DNA of 64,000 nucleotides. It comes from Brevibacterium sp. UMB1308A. Its GTDB lineage: Bacteria > Actinomycetota > Actinomycetes > Actinomycetales > Brevibacteriaceae. A model generated the notes under the pieces. The model did not search any database. It was not told the origin of the DNA and was given only the letters and a program-made list of their open reading frames with translations. This document shows positions 54,971 to 63,830 of the stretch, piece by piece (the stretch's first letter is position 1; every line of letters starts with the position of its first letter). Location: positions 6,531 through 70,530 of the forward strand of contig NZ_JASPDO010000013.1 in NCBI RefSeq assembly GCF_030230605.1, read 5' to 3'. A program made the translations under genes and the position numbers.

Positions 54971-55351
54971 ATGAGTGGTTTCATCGTCGTCCTTTTGGGG
55001 CTCGGCATTACCGTTGGAATCGGTCTTGTCATCGTTATCCTTGTCGCCATGTCCGCTTCTGGACAAAACAAACAGGCACACACACCGCAACGCTTCCGCC
55101 TCCCCGCAGAATTCTTAGGACACGACAAATCCGTCTACGGGTTCTTTGGCCATGACGACGACCACTCGCACCTGGCCACCCGCGAACAGGCCGCCGTCAC
55201 CGCGATGCGCGACGAGTCCTACATTCTGCACCCGCAACCCCGCCGCCATGCCGCCCCGTCGCTCTTCACTCTGCGACCTCGGACCCGGCACTGGAAAGTA
55301 CCTGCCACCGGAACGGGCATGCGCACTGCCTTCCACCTGCTGTTCCGGTAA
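54971..55351 (+). CDS. Small single-pass membrane protein, hypothetical
   Basis: 126 residues from ATG 54971. One N-terminal membrane helix (GFIVVLLGLGITVGIGLVIVILVAMSA) is followed by a hydrophilic basic part containing His-rich GHDDDHSHLATREQ and ending in TGTGMRTAFHLLFR. No family recognised. The frame is open to 54848, but the upstream part has no hydrophobic or family features and a poor start. It lies between smc and ftsY. A real small protein is likely but not proven. Confidence 0.5.
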   Translation: MSGFIVVLLGLGITVGIGLVIVILVAMSASGQNKQAHTPQRFRLPAEFLGHDKSVYGFFGHDDDHSHLATREQAAVTAMRDESYILHPQPRRHAAPSLFTLRPRTRHWKVPATGTGMRTAFHLLFR

Positions 55352-55452
55352 CTCACCCGCGCGCCGCCCGCGCACTTCATAGCGCGCCGCCTGATTCTTG
55401 ATCCGCAACGTAACCGTTTATTGTGGTGTGTGAGCACGGATAGGAGTTGATT

Positions 55453-56580
55453 GTGGATTTACAGGCGCAGATTGTTTACGGGATTCTGGGGCTCGTAGTC
55501 CTTGTTGCGCTGGGGCTGTTTTTCCTGGTCCCACGGAAACCAAAGAAACCCGAACACACGCTTCCTGATGACACCACAGGCAGCACCCAAGTCGCACCCG
55601 CGCCGGAGGAACCCGCCCAGGACGAACCACCTCGGGAAGTTCCCACCGAACCTACAACGCGACTAGCCAAACTGCGCAACCGGCTTGCCAAATCAAACAA
55701 CGCGATGGGCCGTGGCCTGCTGGCCCTGCTATCGCGTGACACTCTGGATGAAGCCACGTGGGAAGAAATCGAAGACACCCTGATCGTCGCGGATCTGGGG
55801 GTAGACACGGCAACGGAACTTGTCGACAACCTGCGTGAACGCGTCCGCGTTTTGGGCACCCGCGACCTGTCCACCGTGCGTGCGCTTCTGCGTGAAGAAC
55901 TCATCAAGGTCGTGGACCCCACTATGGACCGCACCCTGCGCACCGAAACCGGTGGCGACGAACCTTCGGTGGTGCTGGTTGTTGGTGTGAACGGGGCAGG
56001 TAAGACCACCACGGTGGGCAAGATCGCGCGTGTGTTGGTCGCCTCGGACAAGACCGTGTTGCTGGGTGCTGCTGACACATTCCGCGCCGCCGCTGCTGAA
56101 CAGCTCACCACGTGGGGTGAACGCGTGGGCGTTGAAACCGTGCGAGGGCCCGAAGGTTCCGACCCCGCATCCGTTGCCTACAGTGCTGTTGAACGCGGCC
56201 TGAAAGATAACGTGGACGTCGTGCTCATCGACACGGCGGGCCGTCTGCAGAACAAAAAGGGCCTCATGGACGAACTTGGCAAGGTCAAGAAAGTGGCCAC
56301 CCGTCCGCTGGGGGAGGGGCACGAACTGGATGAAGTGCTCCTGGTTCTTGACGCCACCACCGGGCAGAACGGTATGCAGCAGGCCAAGGTTTTCGCCGAG
56401 GTCGTAAATGTTTCTGGGATCGTTCTCACCAAGTTGGACGGGACTGCCAAGGGTGGGATTGTGGTGGCCGTGCAACGCGAACTGGGCGTGCCCGTCAAGC
56501 TGGTCGGCCTGGGTGAAGGGGCTGACGACCTCGCACCGTTCGTTGTTGAAGACTTTGTTGATGCGCTCCTTGAGGACTAG
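55453..56580 (+). CDS. ftsY: Signal recognition particle receptor FtsY
   Basis: 375 residues. N-terminal membrane helix (IVYGILGLVVLVALGLFFLVP) then a Pro/Glu-rich acidic linker, then the N-domain and SRP GTPase: GVNGAGKTTTVGKIAR (G1), DTFRAAAAEQL, VDVVLIDTAGRLQNK (G3), LTKLDGTAKGG (G4) and GLGEGADDLAPF. It docks ribosome-SRP complexes at the membrane. GTG 55453 has AGGAG at a six-base distance; a TTG at 55447 directly abuts that site and is less likely. Confidence 0.96.
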   Translation: MDLQAQIVYGILGLVVLVALGLFFLVPRKPKKPEHTLPDDTTGSTQVAPAPEEPAQDEPPREVPTEPTTRLAKLRNRLAKSNNAMGRGLLALLSRDTLDEATWEEIEDTLIVADLGVDTATELVDNLRERVRVLGTRDLSTVRALLREELIKVVDPTMDRTLRTETGGDEPSVVLVVGVNGAGKTTTVGKIARVLVASDKTVLLGAADTFRAAAAEQLTTWGERVGVETVRGPEGSDPASVAYSAVERGLKDNVDVVLIDTAGRLQNKKGLMDELGKVKKVATRPLGEGHELDEVLLVLDATTGQNGMQQAKVFAEVVNVSGIVLTKLDGTAKGGIVVAVQRELGVPVKLVGLGEGADDLAPFVVEDFVDALLED

Positions 56581-56661
56581 CCGAGGTCGTGCATTTCCGG
56601 GCGTGTCTGCCTGGTTGGTATCCTAAGAGACTGACGAAACCACCGACGAAAGCAAATCTAC

Positions 56662-58320
56662 GTGTTCAACTCACTGTCTGACAGGCTGACGTCCACTTTT
56701 AAGAACCTGCGCGGCAAAGGTCGCCTGTCTGAAGCGGACGTGGACGCAACCATCCGTGAAATCCGCCGGGCGCTTCTTGACGCTGACGTCGCGTTGCCCG
56801 TTGTGCGGGCGTTTACGGGTCGTGTGCGTGAGCGCGCGCTGTCGGCAGAAGTGTCCGAGGCGCTCAACCCTGGCCAGCAGGTCGTCAAGATTGTGAATGA
56901 CGAACTGGTGCAGATTCTGGGTGGGAAGACCCGGCGAATCCAGTTTGCGAAGAAGCCACCTACCGTCATCATGTTGGCGGGTCTGCAGGGTGCTGGTAAG
57001 ACCACGCTGGCTGGAAAGCTTGCTCACTGGCTCAAGAGTGACGGGCACCGTCCCATGCTGGTGGCTGCTGACCTTCAGCGCCCCAACGCGGTGAACCAGC
57101 TGGAGGTTGTGGGATCGCGTGCGGGTGCGTATGTGTATGCGCCTGAACCCGGTAACGGCGTTGGTGACCCGGTGAAGGTCGCCCGCGACTCCATGGAAGT
57201 TGCGAAGTCCAAGCTGTATGACGTGGTGATCGTCGACACGGCTGGTCGTTTGGGTATTGACGAAGAGCTCATGCAACAGGCTGCCGATATTCGCGCGGCT
57301 GTGAACCCGGACGAAGTTCTTTTCGTCATCGACGCCATGATTGGTCAAGACGCGGTGACTACCGCGCAGGCGTTCAACGAAGGTGTCGACTTCACCGGTG
57401 TGGTTCTGTCGAAGCTCGACGGTGACTCCCGAGGTGGTGCCGCGCTTTCGGTTGCTGAAGTCACCGGGAAGCCCATCATGTTCGCGTCCACGGGTGAAGG
57501 GCTCAAAGACTTTGAGCTGTTCCACCCGGACCGTATGGCCGACCGCATCTTGGATATGGGTGACATTCTCACCCTCATTGAGCAGGCTGAAAAGACCTTT
57601 GACGCGAAGCAGTCAGAGAAGCTTGCCAAGAAGGTGCAGTCGGGTGAGTCCTTTGACCTCAACGACTTCCTCAGCATGATGGAGTCCATCAAGAAGATGG
57701 GCTCGCTGAAGAAAATGCTTCGCATGATGCCGGGCATGGGGCAGTACAAAGAAGCAATCGAAGCGTTTGATGACCGTGAGATTGACCGTGTTGAAGCAAT
57801 TATCCGGTCGATGACTCCCCAAGAGCGCGCCAACCCCAAGATTCTGAACGGTTCGCGCCGGGCGCGTATTGCTCGCGGTTCGGGTAACTCTGTGACCACT
57901 ATTAACCAGCTCATGGACCGTTTCGCTCAGGCTCAGAAGATGATGAAGCAGTTCGGTGGTGGGCGTCGCATGCCGGGAATGCCCGCAATGCCAGGTGGCG
58001 GAGGTTCTGGCGGTGGAATGCCAGGGATGCCTGCGATGCCAGGTGGAGGAATGCCCGGAATGCCTGGCATGCCCGGAATGCCTGGCGGTGGCGGGCCTGG
58101 TGGTTCGAGCCGACGCAAGAAGGGCCCGGCTAAAAAGAAGGGCAAAGCCAAATCAGGTAACCCGGCCAAGCGCGCGCAGGCAGAACGCGACGAGCAGCTG
58201 CGGCGCGAAGGCAAGTTGCCTAAGAAGCAGGGCGCGTCCTTTGGCGGAATCGACCTCGATGACGACGAAATCGACTTTTCAAAGTTACCTAAGGGGTTCG
58301 GCGGCGGGTTCGGTCGCTGA
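56662..58320 (+). CDS. ffh: Signal recognition particle protein Ffh
   Basis: 552 residues. NG-domain GTPase: AGLQGAGKTTLAGKLA (G1), DLQRPNAVNQL, VVIVDTAGRLGID (G3), LSKLDGDSRGGAALSV (G4), then the M-domain (about 330-450) with MMESIKKMGSLKKMLRMMPGM and the SRP RNA-binding NPKILNGSRRARIARGSG. Its C-terminus is unusual: about nine tandem GMPGMP/AMPGG-type units (about residues 437-480) followed by a Lys-rich stretch. Binds signal peptides with 4.5S RNA and pairs with FtsY. Confidence 0.96.
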   Translation: MFNSLSDRLTSTFKNLRGKGRLSEADVDATIREIRRALLDADVALPVVRAFTGRVRERALSAEVSEALNPGQQVVKIVNDELVQILGGKTRRIQFAKKPPTVIMLAGLQGAGKTTLAGKLAHWLKSDGHRPMLVAADLQRPNAVNQLEVVGSRAGAYVYAPEPGNGVGDPVKVARDSMEVAKSKLYDVVIVDTAGRLGIDEELMQQAADIRAAVNPDEVLFVIDAMIGQDAVTTAQAFNEGVDFTGVVLSKLDGDSRGGAALSVAEVTGKPIMFASTGEGLKDFELFHPDRMADRILDMGDILTLIEQAEKTFDAKQSEKLAKKVQSGESFDLNDFLSMMESIKKMGSLKKMLRMMPGMGQYKEAIEAFDDREIDRVEAIIRSMTPQERANPKILNGSRRARIARGSGNSVTTINQLMDRFAQAQKMMKQFGGGRRMPGMPAMPGGGGSGGGMPGMPAMPGGGMPGMPGMPGMPGGGGPGGSSRRKKGPAKKKGKAKSGNPAKRAQAERDEQLRREGKLPKKQGASFGGIDLDDDEIDFSKLPKGFGGGFGR

Positions 58321-58532
58321 AGCTGGGGCACAGGGGTGGTTCCCGAGGACTTACCCCGTTTCCGCTCTAATTGGAAACAACGCAAAAAGTTTGGCAAAAT
58401 ATTGGCTTGTACTTGACCGGTGAACAGGACCCTCTCAACCTCGAGCCGGTCGAAGTTCATTCGGAAGAACTGATTTAACCCCACGAATGAGAACTTCCGA
58501 AAAATTGATGTGAAAAAGGAGACACCACCACC
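58321..58532 (+). promoter_or_regulatory. rpsP leader region with inverted repeat
   Basis: TTCGGAAG (58460-58467) and CTTCCGAA (58494-58501) can form an eight-bp stem shortly before AAAGGAG and the rpsP GTG. No confident -35/-10 pair was found in the upstream part. The stem could be an autoregulatory r-protein site. Confidence 0.35.
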
Positions 58533-58991
58533 GTGGCAGTCAAAATTCGTCTGACCCGTATGGGTAAGATCCGTAAGCCGTTCTACCGTGTTGTTGTAGC
58601 TGACTCACGCACTCGTCGTGACGGCCGCGCAATCGAAGAGATCGGCGTGTACCACCCAACCGAAAACCCTTCGGTTATCAAGATCGACTCTGAACGCGCT
58701 CAGTACTGGCTGTCTGTGGGTGCACAGCCCACTGACCAGGTCAAGGCACTGCTGAAGCTCACCGGAGACTGGGGCAAGTTCAAGGGCGAAGGCTCGACCG
58801 AAAACACTGTTAAGGGACAGCCTGAAAAGGAAGCTTTTGTTGCTCCTGAAGCTAAGTCCGTCATCAAGGAGGCTATTACTCCTAAGGGTGGCGAAGACAA
58901 GGCTGAAGAGTCTGCTGACGATGCGGCCGCTGAGGAAGCTCCAGCTGAAGAAGTTGCAGCTGACAACGCAGAAGAAAAGACTGAGGCCTAA
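58533..58991 (+). CDS. rpsP: 30S ribosomal protein S16
   Basis: 152 residues. The first 80-90 are canonical S16: [46 protein letters not shown] and [23 protein letters not shown]. The remaining 60 or so form an Ala/Glu/Asp-rich tail ([28 protein letters not shown]), a common actinobacterial extension, probably disordered. GTG start after GGAG. khpA follows after two bases. Confidence 0.96.
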   Translation: MAVKIRLTRMGKIRKPFYRVVVADSRTRRDGRAIEEIGVYHPTENPSVIKIDSERAQYWLSVGAQPTDQVKALLKLTGDWGKFKGEGSTENTVKGQPEKEAFVAPEAKSVIKEAITPKGGEDKAEESADDAAAEEAPAEEVAADNAEEKTEA

Positions 58992-58993
58992 TC

Positions 58994-59227
58994 ATGTTGC
59001 AGCAGGCTTTGGAACACTTGGTCCGCGGGATTGTTGATTTCCCTGAAGATGTCAGTGTGCGTGAGCGCAACACTCACCGGGGCCTGACTCTGGAGGTGCG
59101 CGTTCACCCGGACGACCTCGGGCGCGTCATTGGACGCTCTGGGCGCACGGCAAAAGCGTTGCGCACGGTCATCGGGGCGCTCGCTGGTCACGGCGAACGC
59201 GTTCGCGTGGATCTGATCGAAGCCTAA
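58994..59227 (+). CDS. khpA: KH-domain RNA-binding protein KhpA
   Basis: 77 residues, standard for KhpA (YlqC). VHPDDLGRVIGRSGRTAKALRTVIGAL contains the GRSGR form of the KH GxxG loop. It binds RNA, and in other bacteria it pairs with KhpB and affects cell-envelope genes. Directly downstream of rpsP. rimM and trmD usually come next in this cluster; here the gene is followed by a strong terminator and an unrelated minus-strand block. Confidence 0.95.
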   Translation: MLQQALEHLVRGIVDFPEDVSVRERNTHRGLTLEVRVHPDDLGRVIGRSGRTAKALRTVIGALAGHGERVRVDLIEA

Positions 59228-59228
59228 T

Positions 59229-59260
59229 AAAAGTGCCACCTCGTATGAGGTGGCACTTTT
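59229..59260. terminator. Rho-independent terminator after khpA
   Basis: AAAAGTGCCACCTC pairs perfectly with GAGGTGGCACTTTT (14 bp) around GTAT. A-run on the left and T-run on the right allow use in both directions, ending both the rpsP-khpA transcript and the convergent lipoprotein transcript. Confidence 0.95.
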
Positions 59261-59313
59261 GTATTCACATAGTCTCTGTGGAGGCCGCGCGGCCTATAGC
59301 CCCGTAGCCTGAC

Positions 59314-60816
59314 CTACTGCGTCCACACGCGCATGCGGGTAGGTGAGTCGCTTCGGCTCTCAACTACTTGGTACGGACCAACGGTGCTCACAGCGTGTAT
59401 GCCGGGCACGGAATCTCGTGAGATTTCCTCGCCCGAGGTGGCATCGACAGTGACGAAGTCGTCACCTTCGACGTAACTCACCTGGCCCGCAGCTGCGGAG
59501 TAAGACGGGCGGGTGCCGGGCTTTTCGCCTTGGGTTTTCCACACCTCGGTCCCGTCAGTGAGCTGATACGCAACCACACCACCGTCCGGTGAGGGCACAA
59601 CAATGATGGGGTTCTTAGGGTCGGAATCGATGATCTGGTTGTCACCGAAGTACGCAAGCTGCGGGGTGTCATTGTCGTTAGCGGTGAGGTCAGGTGCTGG
59701 TGCTTTCCACTCTGAGTACTTCGCGTCTTCTCCGTCGCCGGGCTTGGCAATGAGCTTGCCAACGTAATCTTCTCCGGCCCCTGTAGGCGCCTGGAAGCTG
59801 CATGCAACTCCAGTGTCGGTGATCATGATGCCAAGATCCCACGGGCTCTGAGATTCTTCTTTTCGAGCGAGGAGTTTTCCTTCGTGACCGTTTGGCCCGT
59901 AGCCCTGAGCAAGGGCGCGAGCTACCTCTCCTTCTTCCGTAATAATGAGGAACTCGTTAATCCCCACCGAGGCGAAATGTGCCATGTCGAGTGACCATAG
60001 GTACTCAGGTGCGTCAGCACCAAGGGATGCTTCGGAGAAATCACCGGTCTTGATATCAATGCGAGCAACATGTACTTGTCCGCGCATGTCCCACAGCATG
60101 AAGAGGTATTTGCCCAACGGGTCTGAGGCGTAACCACGGTAGCCGTACAGGTTTGGCGTACCCTCCATTTCCCACAGCTGTTCTCCGTTTGTAGGGTCGA
60201 TCGCAAAGTTCATGGGGGAGGGGCCCATCTCACCACTGGACACTTCTGTGCATTCGGGTGGTCCGTAGGGTTCGTCTGACTGGGTCGTGAAACCAAGAAT
60301 CAGTGGGTTGTCAGCATTGAGCCGGCGGTTCGCCATATCTCCCGCACCCGGGTATAGGGTGTACTCCTTGGGGTCTGCACACTTCGCTTTGTCCGCCACC
60401 GTGAACTTCCACGCCTGCTCTCCGGTGGCCCAGTCCAGCGCAATCACCGAATGGTCCTCTTCCAGCATGGTGTAGATGTGCTCATCGTCGTAGTAGAGGG
60501 TCTCGTCTTCACCCTCCGTCATCGTTCCACCGGGGAACTCCCACTTCTTCTGGCCTTGCGCGTCGATGACGTAGGGAATGGTTCCGTCAGCTGGTTTGAT
60601 CAGGGCAGAGTCGCCAGAGGCGCCGCGAACAACAGCGTTTTGGTCAATCTCAACCCAGTCGCCCCACTTTCCTGCGGGTGCGGCTGCATTGTTCGAGTCT
60701 CTACCGCTCTGCTCGCCAGGTCCTCCTGGGCCACCAGAACATCCCGACAGCACGAGACAGCACGTGACAGCCAAGCCTGACAACACGTGTGTAAATCTAC
60801 GCGTGGTTTTCTTCAT
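59314..60816 (-). CDS. PQQ-like beta-propeller lipoprotein, paralogue 1
   Basis: 500 residues from ATG 60816, with AAGGA upstream. Lipobox LVLSGC (Cys about 27) followed by a GGPGGPGEQSG linker, then KWGDWVEIDQNAVVRGASGD. Repeated propeller blades such as HSVIALDWATGEQAWKFTV, AIDPTNGEQLWEMEG, VVAYQLTDGTEVWKTQG and VTVDATSGEEIS resemble PQQ-repeat (YrdC/BamB-like) proteins. It is anchored outside the membrane; function unknown. It shares layout with the next two genes but is the most diverged of the three. Confidence 0.75.
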   Translation of the reverse strand: MKKTTRRFTHVLSGLAVTCCLVLSGCSGGPGGPGEQSGRDSNNAAAPAGKWGDWVEIDQNAVVRGASGDSALIKPADGTIPYVIDAQGQKKWEFPGGTMTEGEDETLYYDDEHIYTMLEEDHSVIALDWATGEQAWKFTVADKAKCADPKEYTLYPGAGDMANRRLNADNPLILGFTTQSDEPYGPPECTEVSSGEMGPSPMNFAIDPTNGEQLWEMEGTPNLYGYRGYASDPLGKYLFMLWDMRGQVHVARIDIKTGDFSEASLGADAPEYLWSLDMAHFASVGINEFLIITEEGEVARALAQGYGPNGHEGKLLARKEESQSPWDLGIMITDTGVACSFQAPTGAGEDYVGKLIAKPGDGEDAKYSEWKAPAPDLTANDNDTPQLAYFGDNQIIDSDPKNPIIVVPSPDGGVVAYQLTDGTEVWKTQGEKPGTRPSYSAAAGQVSYVEGDDFVTVDATSGEEISRDSVPGIHAVSTVGPYQVVESRSDSPTRMRVWTQ

Positions 60817-60883
60817 GGTTTTTCCTTGTTTTCTTAGTGACTGATGCGTCTGTGACTGTGCGATCAGTGCTATTACTTCGTAG

Positions 60884-62347
60884 TCAGTGTTTGAGGGCAC
60901 GAATCGATGTGCCATCTGAGTGGTAGACCGCCATGACTCCGCCAAAGAAGTCGACACCGTACACGTCATCACCAAACTTTTCCCGCAGCTTTTCTTCTCC
61001 GGTTTGGGCGTCCACAACTACGGCTTCACTGTCGAGAGCGAAAATGACTTCGTTTGTTTGAGGGACATATGTGGTGCTCGAAATCTGGTCGCCCCCGTCA
61101 ACCGACCACACGGGCTCACCGGTCTCATAGTCGAATGCGACAAGCGGAGACGAAGTTCCCGGTAGGACGATGAGAGGTGAAGCGCCCTCGCGTGGCACCA
61201 GCGGGTCGTTCCACAGATACGGTTCGTAGCCCTTCGCGTCGTCGCTGCCTGGAATGGCAGGTGCTTCGGGAGTGGGGTACGACTCGGAACGTGGGCTAAT
61301 GGTGTCGCTGTCTGGTTTGGTGAGGTTAAAGAAGTGGTACTTCAAATCGGAACCGTTGGGTTGCTGGGGACCCACATTGAATCCGTAGACGTACCCACTG
61401 CTCTGTGAGTTGCGTAAGTTGTACGGAACTGGGAAATCTGCAGCCACATTCGCTTTGACCGGGTCACCGCCGGGTTGGTCAGACCACGTGCGGATCTCCA
61501 CGTACTCGTTGTGCTCGCCACCGGCAATGACAAATCCCGTATCGGACACCTCGTGAGCGAACGCAAACCACGGTTCATGAGTTTTTTCGACCGTGGCGTA
61601 GGTGGTCTTTCCAGATCCGACCTCGGTCCGGCTCATCTGATATTGCATGTCCGTACCCCACGCAGCGTACTGGTATTTACCGGTGACGCTGGTGAACGAA
61701 GCAACGGTTCCGGAGTCTCCGTTAACGTTTGGGCCACGCCATTTTTCTTCACCTGTCTTTGGGTCGAAGGCGACAGAGCTCGGATAGTCGTCTGCCGATC
61801 GGCAACCGTTTTCGAACGCGTTCTGATCGGAAATGCCCAGCACGATCGTCGAGTCGTCGTCAACCTTTGGGTCGGTGCGTGACGCGACTGACCATAATGA
61901 GGCGTCGCCCGGGTCGCACTGGAGGATCTCAGCCGGGTTTAAACGCCACTTTTCTGCTCCGTCCGCCCAGTTGAAACCAACCAGGTCGCCGTTTTCCACC
62001 TCGGCGATAAACAACTCATCTGATGCCCACGTGTTGTACACGGACATGGTGATGGGCTTGAGTGTGGGGACGTCCCACACTTTGTTTCCCGAGGTGTCAT
62101 ACACCTCGTGCGTCATGTCATCTAACTTGCGAAAGGTTGCGTAGGTGTCGTTGGCCAGTTCGAGGTTGGCGGTGAAACCGAGTTCTACCCAGTCGCCCCA
62201 CGTGTACACGGGGGCTTCTGCTTTCTCGGAGCCGTCACCACCTTGTCCGCCCGGGCCTCCAGGGCCGCCGGTGCCACCGGAACATGCCGAAAGTACGAGG
62301 CTACACGAGACAGCCAACGCTGTCATCAAATGTGAAAACTTACGCAT
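60884..62347 (-). CDS. PQQ-like beta-propeller lipoprotein, paralogue 2
   Basis: 487 residues. Signal peptide MRKFSHLMTALAVSCSLVLSAC, then GGTGGPGGPGGQGGDG and YTWGDWVELG. GDLVGFNWADGAEKWRLNPAEILQCDPGDASLW, AFDPKTGEEKWRGPNVNGDSG, LVAFDYETGEPVWSVDGGDQ and AVVVDAQTGEEKLREKFG mark propeller blades. The pairs of cysteines suggest an extracytoplasmic disulfide. Close to paralogue 3 over most of its length. Probably cotranscribed from the promoter before paralogue 3 (10-base gap). Confidence 0.78.
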   Translation of the reverse strand: MRKFSHLMTALAVSCSLVLSACSGGTGGPGGPGGQGGDGSEKAEAPVYTWGDWVELGFTANLELANDTYATFRKLDDMTHEVYDTSGNKVWDVPTLKPITMSVYNTWASDELFIAEVENGDLVGFNWADGAEKWRLNPAEILQCDPGDASLWSVASRTDPKVDDDSTIVLGISDQNAFENGCRSADDYPSSVAFDPKTGEEKWRGPNVNGDSGTVASFTSVTGKYQYAAWGTDMQYQMSRTEVGSGKTTYATVEKTHEPWFAFAHEVSDTGFVIAGGEHNEYVEIRTWSDQPGGDPVKANVAADFPVPYNLRNSQSSGYVYGFNVGPQQPNGSDLKYHFFNLTKPDSDTISPRSESYPTPEAPAIPGSDDAKGYEPYLWNDPLVPREGASPLIVLPGTSSPLVAFDYETGEPVWSVDGGDQISSTTYVPQTNEVIFALDSEAVVVDAQTGEEKLREKFGDDVYGVDFFGGVMAVYHSDGTSIRALKH

Positions 62348-62357
62348 GGTTACCTAT

Positions 62358-63830
62358 CTACTTCTCAATCACTCGGATGGACACGGATGTGCCTGACTCA
62401 TAATCATGTGCTGCAACTAAGAACGCACCAGCCTGGTCTAGTACGCCAACGGGTTTGTCAAAGTCTTCAGCCCATTTTTCTTCTCCTGTAAGAGCGTCAA
62501 CGGCTACCACACGGTTCTTTTGTCGGAATACGACTTCGTTCATCGACGGGATGTAGGTGGTGTGATCGGCGCGTTCACCGTCGTCAATGGTCCACGCAGG
62601 TTTGCCGGTCTTGTAGTCAAAGGCTACGAGCTTAGATTTAGTCCACGGCAGAACGATAAGAGGCGCTTTTCCATCGCGCGGCACGATGGGGTCATTGCCT
62701 AGATACGGGTCGTACGTATCGATCCCTTCATCACCTGTATAGTCAGGCGCCTGTGGCATCGCATAGTCAGTGAGGTTGGGGCTGATTTCCGAGGCGTCCG
62801 GTTCCGTGACATTAAACAAGTGGTACTTCAAGGCCGAGTCGAGGTGGTGGTCGGACCTCACCTCAAAGCCGTACACATAACCGGTCCCCGGAGAATTATG
62901 TAGCTCGTACATGATCGGGTAATCGTCAGTGGGGTTTGTCAGGATAGGCTCACCGCCCGGTGAATCGGACCATGAATCAACTTCAAAGTACTCGTCCGAT
63001 TCATGTCCACCGATGATGAAACCCTTGTCCGACACTTCTCTCAAATAGCCAAGGTCAGGTGCGTCGAATTTCTCAAAACTGGCATATGTGGTTTTCCCGG
63101 AGCCAGTTTCGGTGCGACTCAGTTGGTAGACAGGGCCACGTCCTGATGCCGTGTACACATATTTCCCAGTGATGCTTCGACTCGTGTCAACAGCATCCTT
63201 GCCCACATTGACGTTGGGTCCCCTCCACTTTTCTTCACCCGTGCTGGGATCAAAAGCGATGCTGCCTGGGACCTCACCCTTGGATGAGCACTCGGATTTC
63301 TGAAAACCGATCACGTTAATCGTGAGCGCGATGACAGATTTCTCGTCGACGTTAGGAAATTTTCCCGACACTAACTGCCATGCCGCGGTCTCGCCCGGAT
63401 CGCACGCAAGCACTTCCTTGGCGTTCAAACGCCACTTTTCGGACCCATCCGCCCAGTTGAACCCCACAAGGTCACCATTTTTCACCTCGGCGATAAACAA
63501 CTGATCAGACGAATACGTGGAGTACAGCCGGGGCGCTTCACTCAAAAGCTCCGGGATGTCCCACACCTTCCTCCCGGAAACGTCGTACACAGCGTGCGGT
63601 GGGCCGGTGGCGCCTAAGAGGGCGACGTACTCGTCGTTGGCTCCGCCTACCGTGTCACCGGCGTCGCCCAGGTCCACCCAGTCGCCCCATGCGGGATCCT
63701 TGGGTGGCTCGGCTGAGTCTGTGCTTTCTGGGTTGTTGGAGTCGGAGGACTGGGGGTTGTTCGCACACGCCGATGTGGCGATCAGGCACATGACTGTGAG
63801 GGTGGAAACAAAAGCTCTGAACCGGCTCAT
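62358..63830 (-). CDS. PQQ-like beta-propeller lipoprotein, paralogue 3
   Basis: 490 residues, first gene of the tandem set. Signal peptide with lipobox LIATSAC; linker ANNPQSSDSNNPESTDSAEPPKD is Ser/Asn-rich rather than Gly-rich. WGDWVDLGDAGDTVGGAN opens the mature domain. GDLVGFNWADGSEKWRLNAKEVLACDPGETAAW, AFDPSTGEEKWRGPNVNVG, LVAFDYKTGKPAWTIDDGE and VVAVDALTGEEKWAEDFD correspond block for block to paralogue 2. Function unknown. Confidence 0.78.
   Translation of the reverse strand: MSRFRAFVSTLTVMCLIATSACANNPQSSDSNNPESTDSAEPPKDPAWGDWVDLGDAGDTVGGANDEYVALLGATGPPHAVYDVSGRKVWDIPELLSEAPRLYSTYSSDQLFIAEVKNGDLVGFNWADGSEKWRLNAKEVLACDPGETAAWQLVSGKFPNVDEKSVIALTINVIGFQKSECSSKGEVPGSIAFDPSTGEEKWRGPNVNVGKDAVDTSRSITGKYVYTASGRGPVYQLSRTETGSGKTTYASFEKFDAPDLGYLREVSDKGFIIGGHESDEYFEVDSWSDSPGGEPILTNPTDDYPIMYELHNSPGTGYVYGFEVRSDHHLDSALKYHLFNVTEPDASEISPNLTDYAMPQAPDYTGDEGIDTYDPYLGNDPIVPRDGKAPLIVLPWTKSKLVAFDYKTGKPAWTIDDGERADHTTYIPSMNEVVFRQKNRVVAVDALTGEEKWAEDFDKPVGVLDQAGAFLVAAHDYESGTSVSIRVIEK

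Noticed and set aside
57958..58130. DNA tandem repeat or CRISPR-like array
   Set aside because: The repeats are in frame and encode Gly-Met-Pro units at the end of ffh; there are no spacers.
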